17,976 bases of DNA from the NCBI GenBank assembly GCA_024403215.1, contig JAKSSJ010000015.1:1-17976 (forward strand). Direction: 5' to 3'. Of the stretch, positions 7,477 to 14,796 are shown piece by piece. Position 1 is the stretch's first letter. Each line of letters opens with the position of its first letter. Below the pieces are notes generated by a model. It was given only the letters and a program-made list of their open reading frames with translations. It made no database searches and was not told where the DNA came from. The position numbers and the translations under genes were made by a program. Source of the DNA: Clostridia bacterium. GTDB taxonomy: Bacteria > Bacillota > Clostridia > Peptostreptococcales > Anaerovoracaceae.

Positions 7477-8196
7477 TTATTTTTTCTTACCAAGGTAAGC
7501 TTCCTTGATGCTCTCATCGTTTAAGAGCTCGAGTCCGCTACCAGATTTTGTAATCTTGCCTGTCTCCATTACGTAAGCGTCATCGGCAATCTTTAATGCC
7601 ATGTTAGCGTTCTGCTCAATAAGAAGAATAGTAACGCCCTGGTCATTAATAGTCTTGATGATATCAAAGATTCCCTGAACAACCAATGGTGCAAGTCCAA
7701 GGGATGGCTCGTCCATCATCATTACCTTAGGACGGCTCATGAGGGCTCTTCCTACTGCAAGCATTTGCTGCTCGCCTCCAGAGAGGGTTCCTCCAAGCTG
7801 CCAATGTCTTTCCTTAAGTCTTGGGAATAACTCATAAACCCACTCAAGGTCTTTATTGATTTCAGCCTTATCCTTTCTAAGATAAGCGCCAGCCTTAAGG
7901 TTTTCAAGAACAGTAAGGTCTGGGAAGATTCTTCTTCCTTCTGGAACAAGAGTGATTCCAGCCTTTACTATTGCCGCCTGGTCCTTTCCAACAAGATCTT
8001 CTCCCATGAAGTTAATGCTTCCAGAAGCAGGCTTTACAAGGCCAGAAATTGTTCTAAGAGTTGAGCTCTTTCCTGCACCATTTGCGCCGATAAGAGTTAC
8101 GATTTTTCCCTCTTCAACATCAAATGAAATGCCCTTTACAGCTTCAATTCCGCCGTAACGAATCTGAAGGTCTTTAATACTTAAAATCTTACTCAT
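7477..8196 (-). CDS. livF: Branched-chain amino acid ABC transporter ATPase LivF
   Basis: LivF is one of two cytoplasmic ATPases that power the HAAT-type importer. The 239-residue protein has Walker A GANGAGKSS (37-45), the Q-loop region with VPEGRRIFPDLTV, the ABC signature LSGGEQQ (138-144), Walker B VMMMDEP (158-164) and IEQN (193-196). The last is the usual LivF replacement of the H-loop histidine. I start it at ATG 8196 because GGGGG lies 9 nt upstream. An alternative in-frame GTG at 8202 would sit too close to that site. It overlaps livG by 8 nt, is the last gene of livJHMGF, and is followed by an intrinsic terminator. Confidence 0.93.
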   Translation of the reverse strand: MSKILSIKDLQIRYGGIEAVKGISFDVEEGKIVTLIGANGAGKSSTLRTISGLVKPASGSINFMGEDLVGKDQAAIVKAGITLVPEGRRIFPDLTVLENLKAGAYLRKDKAEINKDLEWVYELFPRLKERHWQLGGTLSGGEQQMLAVGRALMSRPKVMMMDEPSLGLAPLVVQGIFDIIKTINDQGVTILLIEQNANMALKIADDAYVMETGKITKSGSGLELLNDESIKEAYLGKKK

Positions 8197-8980
8197 TATC
8201 ACTTACCCCCAGATATGCATCAATTACCTTTTGGTTAGCCTGAACCTCTGATGGAGTACCAGAAGCAATAAGTCTACCAAAGTCAATAACGTAAATTCTG
8301 TCAGAGAACTGCATTACAAGATCCATGTGGTGCTCAATCATGAGTACTGGAAGATGATGCTGCTCTTTAATCTGAACAATGAACTCACCAAGTTCTCTAG
8401 TTTCTTGTGGGTTCATACCAGCAGCAGGCTCGTCTAAGAGAAGAAGCTTAGGATCTGTTGCCAAAGCTCTTGCAATTTCTAGTCTTCTTTGAAGTCCATA
8501 AGGAAGAGATGTTGCTAAATCATCCTTGTACTGAAGAAGATCCTGCTCTTTTAAGAGCTCTGCTGTTTCTTCTCTCATGCGCTTTTCTTCTGCGTGAGAA
8601 AGTCTGAATGTTGCACTGAAAACATTGTGTTTTGCGTGCATATGTTTAGCTGTAAGAACATTGTCAAATACGCTCATTGATTTCCAAAGACGAATATTTT
8701 GGAATGTTCTTGCAATGCCCATCTTTGTTACTTCATCTGGTGTTGGATCAATAACAGGGCTTGTTGAGATATATGCATTATTCTCAAACAAAATCTTACC
8801 TTCTGTTGGTTGATATACACCTGTGATGCAGTTAAATGCTGTTGTCTTTCCAGCACCGTTTGGTCCGATAAGAGCAACAATCTCTCCTTGATTAACTTCC
8901 AATGAAAGATCATTAACAGCTACAACGCCACCAAGCTGCATTGTTACGTGCTCTAAACGAAGAATATTATCACTAAGCAT
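8189..8980 (-). CDS. livG: Branched-chain amino acid ABC transporter ATPase LivG
   Basis: This is the second ATPase of the importer. The 263-residue protein has Walker A GPNGAGKTT (39-47), the LivG-typical IARTFQNIRLW (89-99), a signature of the LivG kind reading PYGLQRRLEIARAL (160-173) in place of LSGGQ, Walker B LLLLDEPAAG (179-188) and the H-loop histidine in IEHHMD (His217). The longer linker between TFQN and the signature is typical of LivG and separates it from LivF. ATG 8980 overlaps the livM stop by 8 nt and is preceded by a strong GGAGG site. LivG and LivF are expected to form a heterodimer under LivH and LivM. Confidence 0.94.
   Translation of the reverse strand: MLSDNILRLEHVTMQLGGVVAVNDLSLEVNQGEIVALIGPNGAGKTTAFNCITGVYQPTEGKILFENNAYISTSPVIDPTPDEVTKMGIARTFQNIRLWKSMSVFDNVLTAKHMHAKHNVFSATFRLSHAEEKRMREETAELLKEQDLLQYKDDLATSLPYGLQRRLEIARALATDPKLLLLDEPAAGMNPQETRELGEFIVQIKEQHHLPVLMIEHHMDLVMQFSDRIYVIDFGRLIASGTPSEVQANQKVIDAYLGVSDNE
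8206..8210 (-). promoter_or_regulatory. Ribosome binding site of livF
   Basis: GGGGG on the minus strand inside the end of livG, 9 nt before ATG 8196. It supports that ATG over the upstream in-frame GTG at 8202, which would be only 3 nt away. Confidence 0.6.
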
Positions 8981-10097
8981 TTTTCTTTACCTCCTTCGCT
9001 TTCTTAGGCTGTTTTTTTACAAGGTCATGGAGTTCTTTATCACCAAAGATTCCTTTGCTGAAGAAAAGAACTACTACCATGATAAGTATAGAAACTATAG
9101 CCATTCTAAATCCATTCTTGAAGATTCCAGGAGCAGAAATGCCAAGGAATTTTCCAGAGTCAAGGCCTCTTAAGAGCCACTCAACAGCAGCTACATAAAC
9201 AAAGCTTGTAAATACTGAACCAGTCAAAGATCCAATACCACCAATTACTACAAGAAGAAGGATCTCGTAGGTCATTGCTGATTTAAATGAAAGAGCCTGA
9301 ACTGTACCCATGTACATAGCAAGCATTCCGCCGCCAACTCCTGCAAAGAATGAACTGATTACAAAGCTGAGTCTTTTGTGCTTTGCAAGGTTAATACCCA
9401 TTGCTTCAGCAGCAACCTCATCGTCTCTTATTGCCTTAAATGCTCTTCCGTAAGAAGAGTTAACAAGAAGGAACATGATTGCAACTACAGCTGCTGTAAT
9501 CAAGATGTATGCTGTGCAATGCTTAAAGTCTGGATATGCTCTTAAAAGGTTAGAACCATTTGTAAGAGGTCCAAGCTTTGCCCACTGGAACAGAGCTCTT
9601 ACGATTTCTGCAAATCCAAGGGTTGCAATTGCAAGGTAGTCTGATTTAAGTCTAAGTACAGGAAGTCCGATAAGAAGGGCTATAAGTCCTGCTATAACTC
9701 CTGCAAGTATTAATGTGACTATCATTCCAAATCCAGTGCCAAAGCTTTCGCCGAAAATTCCAGCGAAAAATTCTGGTATTGAGAACTGAACAATACCGCC
9801 ATCATAGTACATATATACTCCAGCGCGCTGAGCTACTGGAATAGAAAAGATTGCGTAAGTATAGGCACCAAGGAGCATAAAGCCTGCCTGGCCTAAAGAG
9901 AACAAACCTGTAAAGCCGTTAAGAAGGTTCATAGAAACTGCAACTGTTGCATATACAGCGCCTTTTTTTATAACCTTGATAATGATGTGGTAGCTTGGCA
10001 GGGTAGCATCAAGTATGATAGCTCCTGCAAGCACTACAAGGCAAACAGCTAATACTAGTATGAATTGTTTTCTTCTTAATTGTTTATCTGTCAACAT
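8973..10097 (-). CDS. livM: Branched-chain amino acid ABC transporter permease LivM
   Basis: LivM is one of two membrane subunits forming the translocation path. The 374-residue protein is strongly hydrophobic with about eight to ten predicted spans. It has the family segments NGFTGLFSLGQAGFMLLGAY (60-79) and RLKSDYLAIATLGFAEIVRA (149-168), and a later GGIGSLTGS loop that is the ATPase-coupling region. The N-terminus (KQLRRK) and C-terminal tail (KKQPKKAKEVKK) are lysine-rich, consistent with cytoplasmic ends. ATG 10097 follows GGAGGG, which overlaps the livH stop (TAGGAGGG). The stop overlaps livG by 8 nt. Confidence 0.93.
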   Translation of the reverse strand: MLTDKQLRRKQFILVLAVCLVVLAGAIILDATLPSYHIIIKVIKKGAVYATVAVSMNLLNGFTGLFSLGQAGFMLLGAYTYAIFSIPVAQRAGVYMYYDGGIVQFSIPEFFAGIFGESFGTGFGMIVTLILAGVIAGLIALLIGLPVLRLKSDYLAIATLGFAEIVRALFQWAKLGPLTNGSNLLRAYPDFKHCTAYILITAAVVAIMFLLVNSSYGRAFKAIRDDEVAAEAMGINLAKHKRLSFVISSFFAGVGGGMLAMYMGTVQALSFKSAMTYEILLLVVIGGIGSLTGSVFTSFVYVAAVEWLLRGLDSGKFLGISAPGIFKNGFRMAIVSILIMVVVLFFSKGIFGDKELHDLVKKQPKKAKEVKKNA

Positions 10098-10108
10098 CTG
10101 CGGCCCTC

Positions 10109-10984
10109 CTATACTTTGTCTATAGTCTTCTCGCCAAATAAGCCGGTAGGCTTAACGCAGAGTATGATGATAAGTAATACAAACGTAAAAGCATCAGAGA
10201 ATGCTGATGCTCCAAGTCCTTTAATAAGTTCTTGGCAGATACCAATGATGAATGCTCCAACTACAGCACCTGGGATAGAGCCGATTCCTCCGAATACAGC
10301 TGCAACAAAAGCATTAAGTCCAGGCATACCGCCAGAACCGATTGCAACTGATGGGAAGTTTGTGAAGTAGAGCATAGCACCGATTGATGCCAGGAAAGAA
10401 CCTACTATAAAAGTAAACGAAATTACACCGTTAATCTTAATACCCATAAGCTGTGCTGCTTCGAAATCTCTTGCAGCAGCTCTCATACCAAGACCAATCT
10501 TTGTATTCTTAATAAGAGCTACAAGACCGATTACGATGAGTACGGTAAGAATAGGTGTAATAACAGTTACTCTTTTTGTTACCTGTCCAAAGATTGTAAT
10601 TGTATCAGAAATCCATGGAATAAGATTTGTAACAGGCTTTGCAAGACCACCTGTTAAATAATATGCCAGGTTTTGAATAAGATAGCTGACACCAATTGCT
10701 GAAATCATCAGCGACATTCTTGGAGCAGTTCTGAGTGGCTTGTAGGCTACACGTTCAATGATAAATCCAAGAGCCACAGTTGCAACTACCACTATAGGCA
10801 GTGCATACTGCATTGGAAGAGATGTCGTCATATAAACCATGACAAGACCTGCAACCATAAATACATCACTGTGTGCAAAGTTGATAAGTCTTAGAATACC
10901 ATATACCAATGTATAGCCAACGGCGATCAGTGCATACTGACCGCCGATGGAAACACCACTAATTAAAAATGGTACTAAATTCAT
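10109..10984 (-). CDS. livH: Branched-chain amino acid ABC transporter permease LivH
   Basis: This is the partner permease of LivM. The 291-residue hydrophobic protein carries the LivH hallmark INFAHSD (34-40) after a first hydrophobic helix, and a C-terminal GGIGSIPGAVVGA (232-244), the loop that contacts the ATPase. Its length is normal for LivH (about 290-310). ATG 10984 lies only 2 nt after the livJ stop. The upstream sequence offers only a weak AGG-type ribosome binding site, so expression may depend on coupling to livJ. LivH and LivM together define a branched-chain/HAAT-type importer rather than a polar amino acid one. Confidence 0.94.
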   Translation of the reverse strand: MNLVPFLISGVSIGGQYALIAVGYTLVYGILRLINFAHSDVFMVAGLVMVYMTTSLPMQYALPIVVVATVALGFIIERVAYKPLRTAPRMSLMISAIGVSYLIQNLAYYLTGGLAKPVTNLIPWISDTITIFGQVTKRVTVITPILTVLIVIGLVALIKNTKIGLGMRAAARDFEAAQLMGIKINGVISFTFIVGSFLASIGAMLYFTNFPSVAIGSGGMPGLNAFVAAVFGGIGSIPGAVVGAFIIGICQELIKGLGASAFSDAFTFVLLIIILCVKPTGLFGEKTIDKV

Positions 10985-10986
10985 AA

Positions 10987-12162
10987 TTATTTAACCTGCT
11001 GAATCTTTACAAAGTCCCAGTCTCCTGTTGTTGTGTTAGCAGACTTGATGTAAGCAACGTCTCTCTTTGCATCGCCGATTTCATCATATTCGATGTGTCC
11101 AGAAACGCCTTCGAAGCTGCAAGATGGCATAGCCTTAAGAATGGAAGCAGCATCTGGTGCTCCAGCCTTCTTGATTGCTTCATAAGCTGCCATGTATGCG
11201 TCGTAACCCATTACTGTTACAGCAGCAACCTGATCGTTTCCGCCGTTGTTTGCAAGGTTATCAGAAGAGCTGTTAATGAATGCCTTCATACCCTTATCAA
11301 AGTTTGGATCTCCGCCTTCCTGATAGAATGTTGTTACAACTACGTCAACCTTCTTACCAACTGCTGATTTAGCAACTTGGTTGTTATCCCATGTATCGGA
11401 ACCAAGAAGTGTTCCTTCAAATCCCTGAGCTGCAGCAGCGTCAACGATGAGCTGTGCATAGTTAATGGATACAGGTGCCATGATAACGCCAGCACCAGCA
11501 GCCTTAGCATTGTTTACATATGATACGAAGTTGGATGTTCCTTCTGGGAAGTATTCTTCTACAACTTTTCCGCCGAGCTTTTCATAAGCTTCTTTGAAAT
11601 AGTGCATAAGTCCAAGGTCGTAGTCAGAACCGTTCATACCAAGTGAGTATGCAACCTTAACACCAAGTGTGTCATATGCATAAGCAGCAAGAGCTGGTCC
11701 TTGGAATGGGTCTGTGAAGCATACTCTGAAGTATGTTTCGCAACCAGATGTTACCTGTGGGTTTGTGCAGGATGTTCCGATAGCAGCAACTCCAGCTTCC
11801 TTAAATACTGTACCACCTGCCATGGATACGCCTGAACCATAAGAACCAACAACTACAGCAACACCCTGGTTAACAAGTTCTGCAGCTGCGGATGGTCCGT
11901 TTTCTGCAGATGTTCTATTATCAACCTTTACGAGTTCGATCTGGTATGTCTTTCCACCAAGATCAACTGTTGGATAAAGGGAATGTGCATAATCAACTCC
12001 TAAAATTTCCTGTTTTCCGCCAGCGCCGTTATCACCAGTCTGAGGTTCAAATACGCCAACCTTAATTACGAGATTTTCTTCCTTGCCACTCTCTTTGTTT
12101 CCGCAAGCTGCGAAACAAAATACCATTGCGAGTGCAAGCACGATTGCTAATACTTTTTTCAT
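10987..12162 (-). CDS. livJ: Branched-chain amino acid-type substrate-binding lipoprotein (LivJ-like)
   Basis: This is the extracytoplasmic receptor of the importer, a type I periplasmic-binding fold anchored as a lipoprotein. The 391-residue protein starts with a lipoprotein signal peptide: MKK, a hydrophobic stretch, and a lipobox FAAC with the lipidated Cys at residue 20. The mature part has family segments such as VGVFEPQTGDNG, VVVGSYGSGVSMA, AIGTSCTNPQVT and VMGYDAYMAAYEAI. I chose ATG 12162, not a further-upstream in-frame ATG at 12243, because GGAGG lies 8 nt before it, the signal peptide begins there, and the promoter lies inside the longer reading. It is first in livJHMGF. Leucine/isoleucine/valine is the likely substrate, but other HAAT substrates (for example aromatic amino acids) cannot be excluded. 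Confidence 0.93.
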   Translation of the reverse strand: MKKVLAIVLALAMVFCFAACGNKESGKEENLVIKVGVFEPQTGDNGAGGKQEILGVDYAHSLYPTVDLGGKTYQIELVKVDNRTSAENGPSAAAELVNQGVAVVVGSYGSGVSMAGGTVFKEAGVAAIGTSCTNPQVTSGCETYFRVCFTDPFQGPALAAYAYDTLGVKVAYSLGMNGSDYDLGLMHYFKEAYEKLGGKVVEEYFPEGTSNFVSYVNNAKAAGAGVIMAPVSINYAQLIVDAAAAQGFEGTLLGSDTWDNNQVAKSAVGKKVDVVVTTFYQEGGDPNFDKGMKAFINSSSDNLANNGGNDQVAAVTVMGYDAYMAAYEAIKKAGAPDAASILKAMPSCSFEGVSGHIEYDEIGDAKRDVAYIKSANTTTGDWDFVKIQQVK

Positions 12163-12170
12163 AACTATAT

Positions 12171-12176
12171 TCCTCC
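12171..12176 (-). promoter_or_regulatory. Ribosome binding site of livJ
   Basis: GGAGGA on the minus strand, 8 nt before ATG 12162. It fixes the livJ start at the signal peptide instead of the longer in-frame reading from 12243. Confidence 0.85.
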
Positions 12177-12201
12177 AATAAAAATTATTATCTCTATAAT
12201 A

Positions 12202-12221
12202 TATTACTCGTGCAAGTAATA
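12202..12221 (-). promoter_or_regulatory. Dyad at the 5' end of the liv transcript
   Basis: TATTACT and AGTAATA form a perfect 7-bp inverted repeat around a 6-nt centre (TGCACG on the minus strand). It starts one base after the predicted transcription start (about 12222). It could be an operator covering the start site or a stabilising 5' hairpin in the mRNA. It does not resemble a T-box or a CodY box. Confidence 0.5.
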
Positions 12222-12228
12222 CCTGCCC

Positions 12229-12257
12229 ATTATAAACCCGCAAAGTGTTGAAAGCAA
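12229..12257 (-). promoter_or_regulatory. Sigma-A-type promoter of the livJHMGF operon
   Basis: On the minus strand TTGCTT (-35, 12257-12252) is followed by exactly 17 nt and then a consensus TATAAT (-10, 12234-12229). The predicted transcription start is near 12222, which gives a 60-nt leader to ATG 12162. This is the best promoter in the window. Confidence 0.82.
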
Positions 12258-12320
12258 GGCTTTTTTACAGGAATCTCCAGCATAAAAACACCAAAAGACA
12301 ACTGTCCGCGTATCAAAGAC

Positions 12321-12478
12321 ACAGGACTGAAGTTGTAATGCCGGGGAGAGGAGACAATCGGGGAACCCGGTTCACAGGGATTGGCAAGCCGCAGGCGCAG
12401 ACAGAGCTGATGAACCGCTGGGAGGGGCCCCGTTAGCGGGAGCGTGTCGACGACCCCGGCATTAAAATTCAGTTCTGT
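12321..12478. other. GC-rich nested-palindrome element (candidate structured RNA or small mobile repeat)
   Basis: The element lies in the 340-nt gap between the phosphoesterase and livJ. An outer 11-bp stem pairs ACAGGACTGAA (12321-12331) with TTCAGTTCTGT (12468-12478), with one G-T position. A small internal loop follows, then a perfect 10-bp stem AATGCCGGGG (12337-12346) with CCCCGGCATT (12454-12463). Inside lie CGGTTCA (12368-12374) with TGAACCG (12411-12417), a GCC/GGC mini-hairpin near 12388-12395, GGGGCCCC (12424-12431), and CCCG-TTAG-CGGG (12429-12440). The 127-nt core has 83 G+C (65%), far above its A+T-rich neighbours. I recognise no named RNA family or IS end. The single G-T pair would be G-U only in a plus-strand transcript, which is weak evidence for that strand. 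I see no clear plus-strand promoter and no target-site duplication. Confidence 0.7.
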
Positions 12479-12496
12479 TTACGCCGTTCTGTTTAC
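12472..12496. repeat. Short direct repeat, two copies of an 11-nt unit
   Basis: GTTCTGTTTAC occurs at 12472-12482 and again at 12486-12496, separated by GCC. The first copy overlaps the right arm of the outer stem of the structured element. The second lies just downstream of the phosphoesterase stop. It may mark a small duplication at the element edge. Confidence 0.6.
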
Positions 12497-12501
12497 TCAC
12501 T

Positions 12502-13818
12502 CTACTGCGGGATGGCTCCGTCGTAGAAATAGTGGTCGAGGTAAATGTCAACAAATTTGCTGTCCGAAACGCCAAGATCTTTATAGGCGTTGCGCTGCAG
12601 CATGGTATCTGTGCCATCGCGTCTTAAAACCAGCATTGTGCATCCACGCTGTGTTCCGGACTTATCAACATCTGTGTAAGCCAGGTTATCAATGGAATTG
12701 CAGTAGGTAAGCTTTACGCCCTTATATTCAACCACCGCGTTATTTACGTGGTCATGTCCGCAGAAGCAGCCCTTAAGGCAATTTAGTCCGTCTGGTCCTA
12801 GAGTCTCAAAGAGCTTATCTGCTCCGGCTGGGTTATCCTGATTAGAGGAGCATCCGCCAAACCATATTCTTCCGCCAAGCTCTTGGTCTACTTTTTCGTC
12901 CCAAACTCCTGATACATACTTTGTATCTGTTGTTGCTTTAAGATTATTATTTACAAGCTCTCTATAGGCCATTTCATACTCGCCTACTGGAATATGGAAG
13001 AAGGCATAGGTATCTATATACTTTCCGCCGCTAAGTCCAGCCTGGGCTGAGATATCCTTTATTGCAGCTTCTGCCCATTCAACCTGAGCATCGTGTATGG
13101 TATCATAATTCCAATCAAGCACCGCTTTGATTGACTTATCTACATAAGCATTGCTATCTAACAAAAGAAGCAGCTTTCTAATTTCTCCGTTTGAAGACTT
13201 AATTGGGATAATCTGATTTGTAATGCTTGGCATTGCAGCATCAGAGTCTGTAAAGTCCTGATTGAAGAAACAATACTTGTACTGCTCGTCCATGTATAGA
13301 TTTGCCATGGCCTGTCTATTGTAATAGTCAAATACCTCTGTATCGTGGTTTCCAAAGACTGTTGTAAAGTAAACCTGTTCATGTTCAAAAAGACTCAGCA
13401 CTGTCTTTGCAACCATCTTGTTATTAAGAGTTCCGCCGCCATTATAAACTGGGCCTGGAACAGCAAAGATATTATCACCATTTAAGATTACAAAGTCCGG
13501 CTTTGCATTTTGAAGCATTGTGATAACCTCATAAATGGTCTTCATGTCCTTGTTATGACTCCAGCAGCCGCCTCCAATATGAAGATCTGTTAAAACCATA
13601 ACCTTAAGTTCTTTGTCTGTAACAAAGCTTACTTTATAATTTGGATTATTTTCTTCTGTAGGAGTAATCCTATCTGCATCTTGATAGTTTACTGGCTCAA
13701 AGCTTTCTATGTACTTTCTAAGGCTTGTTGTAAAGCCATAGTTTACAGCCATAAGAATAGCCCATAAAAGAACAATGATTCCAACTATCCACGCTAAAAC
13801 TTTAATAACCTTTTTCAT
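12502..13818 (-). CDS. Membrane-anchored calcineurin-like metallophosphoesterase
   Basis: A 438-residue protein with a single uncleaved N-terminal transmembrane anchor (about 7-28, preceded by MKKVIK). This implies that the catalytic domain faces outside the membrane. All metallophosphoesterase blocks are present: DLH (Asp78, His80), GDN (114-116), GNHD (156-159), the His in FFHIP (His275) and GHDH (354-357). A DAQVEW-type motif (243-248) resembles purple-acid-phosphatase/Dcr2-like members. It should hydrolyse phosphate mono- or diesters with two metal ions, but the substrate cannot be read from the sequence. ATG 13818 follows AGGAAGG, which overlaps the pfkA stop, with a 12-nt gap, so it is probably co-transcribed with dnaE and pfkA. 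No ordinary hairpin-plus-T-run terminator follows. The GC-rich palindromic element begins about 25 nt after the stop. Confidence 0.88.
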   Translation of the reverse strand: MKKVIKVLAWIVGIIVLLWAILMAVNYGFTTSLRKYIESFEPVNYQDADRITPTEENNPNYKVSFVTDKELKVMVLTDLHIGGGCWSHNKDMKTIYEVITMLQNAKPDFVILNGDNIFAVPGPVYNGGGTLNNKMVAKTVLSLFEHEQVYFTTVFGNHDTEVFDYYNRQAMANLYMDEQYKYCFFNQDFTDSDAAMPSITNQIIPIKSSNGEIRKLLLLLDSNAYVDKSIKAVLDWNYDTIHDAQVEWAEAAIKDISAQAGLSGGKYIDTYAFFHIPVGEYEMAYRELVNNNLKATTDTKYVSGVWDEKVDQELGGRIWFGGCSSNQDNPAGADKLFETLGPDGLNCLKGCFCGHDHVNNAVVEYKGVKLTYCNSIDNLAYTDVDKSGTQRGCTMLVLRRDGTDTMLQRNAYKDLGVSDSKFVDIYLDHYFYDGAIPQ

Positions 13819-13830
13819 GACGAAACCTTC

Positions 13831-14790
13831 CTAGCATAAAATGTCGCAGTACTTCATAAAATCAACGTGATTAGATTTATTTGCATTAAGAGCTTCATCT
13901 ATATCCATGGAGAATATATCATCACCTCTTATTCCAACAGCTTTATGTACATTTTCCTCATTCAAAAGCTCCACTGCATGTATTCCCATTCTTGATGCGA
14001 GTATCCTATCAATTGCAGTTGGGCTTCCACCTCTTTGTATGTAGCCAAGAACCACAACCTTGGTTTCAAGACCTGTTTTTTCATATATGAGCTTTGCAAG
14101 ATCTTCAGATGAAATCTTTACGCCTTCTGCTCTTACTATGAGACTATGCTTTTTGCCTCTGTGCATGCCTGTTATAAGCTTTTGACACATCTCATCTACA
14201 TCTGTATCTACTTCTGGAACCAGTATAGTTTCTGCTCCTCCTGCAAGACCTGCATACAAAGCAATGTCTCCGCAGGCTCTGCCCATTACTTCTATAATAG
14301 TAATTCTTCCATGAGAAGATGATGTGTCTCTAATATTACCGATTGCATGTAAAGCAGTATTAACGGCTGTATCAAAGCCTATGGTCATATCGGTATAAGC
14401 AAGATCGTTGTCAATTGTTCCTGGAAGACCAACAACGCTGATACCCATTTCAGCCAATTTTTTAGCACCTCTTAATGAGCCATCTCCTCCAATTACAACA
14501 AGCTTGTCGATCTCACATTTCTTTAGGCTCTCAATGGCTTTATTTAATCCATCTTCAGTCATAAATCTTTCAGACCGTGCTGTTTGAAGAATAGTACCGC
14601 CCCTATGGATAATATCAGCAACAGAAGATGTTACTAATTTTTCTATATCACCATCTATAAGGCCTTCATATCCTCTTTTTATTCCATATACTTCATAGCC
14701 ACTACTTATAGCACTTCTTACTACAGCTCTAATGCAAGCATTCATTCCAGGGGAATCTCCGCCGCTTGTTAAAACGCCTATCCTTTTCAT
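13831..14790 (-). CDS. pfkA: ATP-dependent 6-phosphofructokinase
   Basis: PfkA phosphorylates fructose 6-phosphate to fructose 1,6-bisphosphate, the committed glycolytic step. The 319-residue protein matches the bacterial type in length (about 320). It has SGGDSPGMNA (9-18), GGDGS (101-105), the catalytic PGTIDND (123-129, with Thr125 and Asp127) and GYIQRGGSP. Gly104 in GGDGS is the residue that marks ATP rather than pyrophosphate dependence. Arg21 and neighbouring residues match the region used for allosteric ADP/PEP binding in the family. ATG 14790 lies 6 nt after the dnaE stop. The GAGGTGA ribosome binding site overlaps that stop. The dnaE-pfkA pairing is common in Firmicutes, where pyk often follows. 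Here a phosphoesterase follows instead. Confidence 0.97.
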   Translation of the reverse strand: MKRIGVLTSGGDSPGMNACIRAVVRSAISSGYEVYGIKRGYEGLIDGDIEKLVTSSVADIIHRGGTILQTARSERFMTEDGLNKAIESLKKCEIDKLVVIGGDGSLRGAKKLAEMGISVVGLPGTIDNDLAYTDMTIGFDTAVNTALHAIGNIRDTSSSHGRITIIEVMGRACGDIALYAGLAGGAETILVPEVDTDVDEMCQKLITGMHRGKKHSLIVRAEGVKISSEDLAKLIYEKTGLETKVVVLGYIQRGGSPTAIDRILASRMGIHAVELLNEENVHKAVGIRGDDIFSMDIDEALNANKSNHVDFMKYCDILC

Positions 14791-14796
14791 CTTTTG

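Noticed and set aside
12163..12222. Riboswitch or T-box controlling livJ
   Set aside because: The leader is only about 60 nt, with one short hairpin, no T-box sequence, no specifier loop and no terminator/antiterminator pair.
12163..12243. 27-residue N-terminal extension of LivJ from an upstream ATG
   Set aside because: The extension covers the -10 promoter and predicted leader, lacks a ribosome binding site, and would bury the lipoprotein signal peptide.
12245..12436. Plus-strand reading frame of 63 codons across the gap before livJ
   Set aside because: It has no ribosome binding site or promoter, and its C-terminal half is simply the translation of the GC-rich palindromic element. A coincidental open frame is more likely.
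12321..12478. Group I/II intron, hammerhead or cobalamin/TPP/Moco riboswitch identity for the structured element
   Set aside because: A CTGATGA string and GGTTC-like pieces are suggestive, but the required partner motifs (GAAA core, domain V, B12 box, TPP CTGAGA block) are absent or misplaced.
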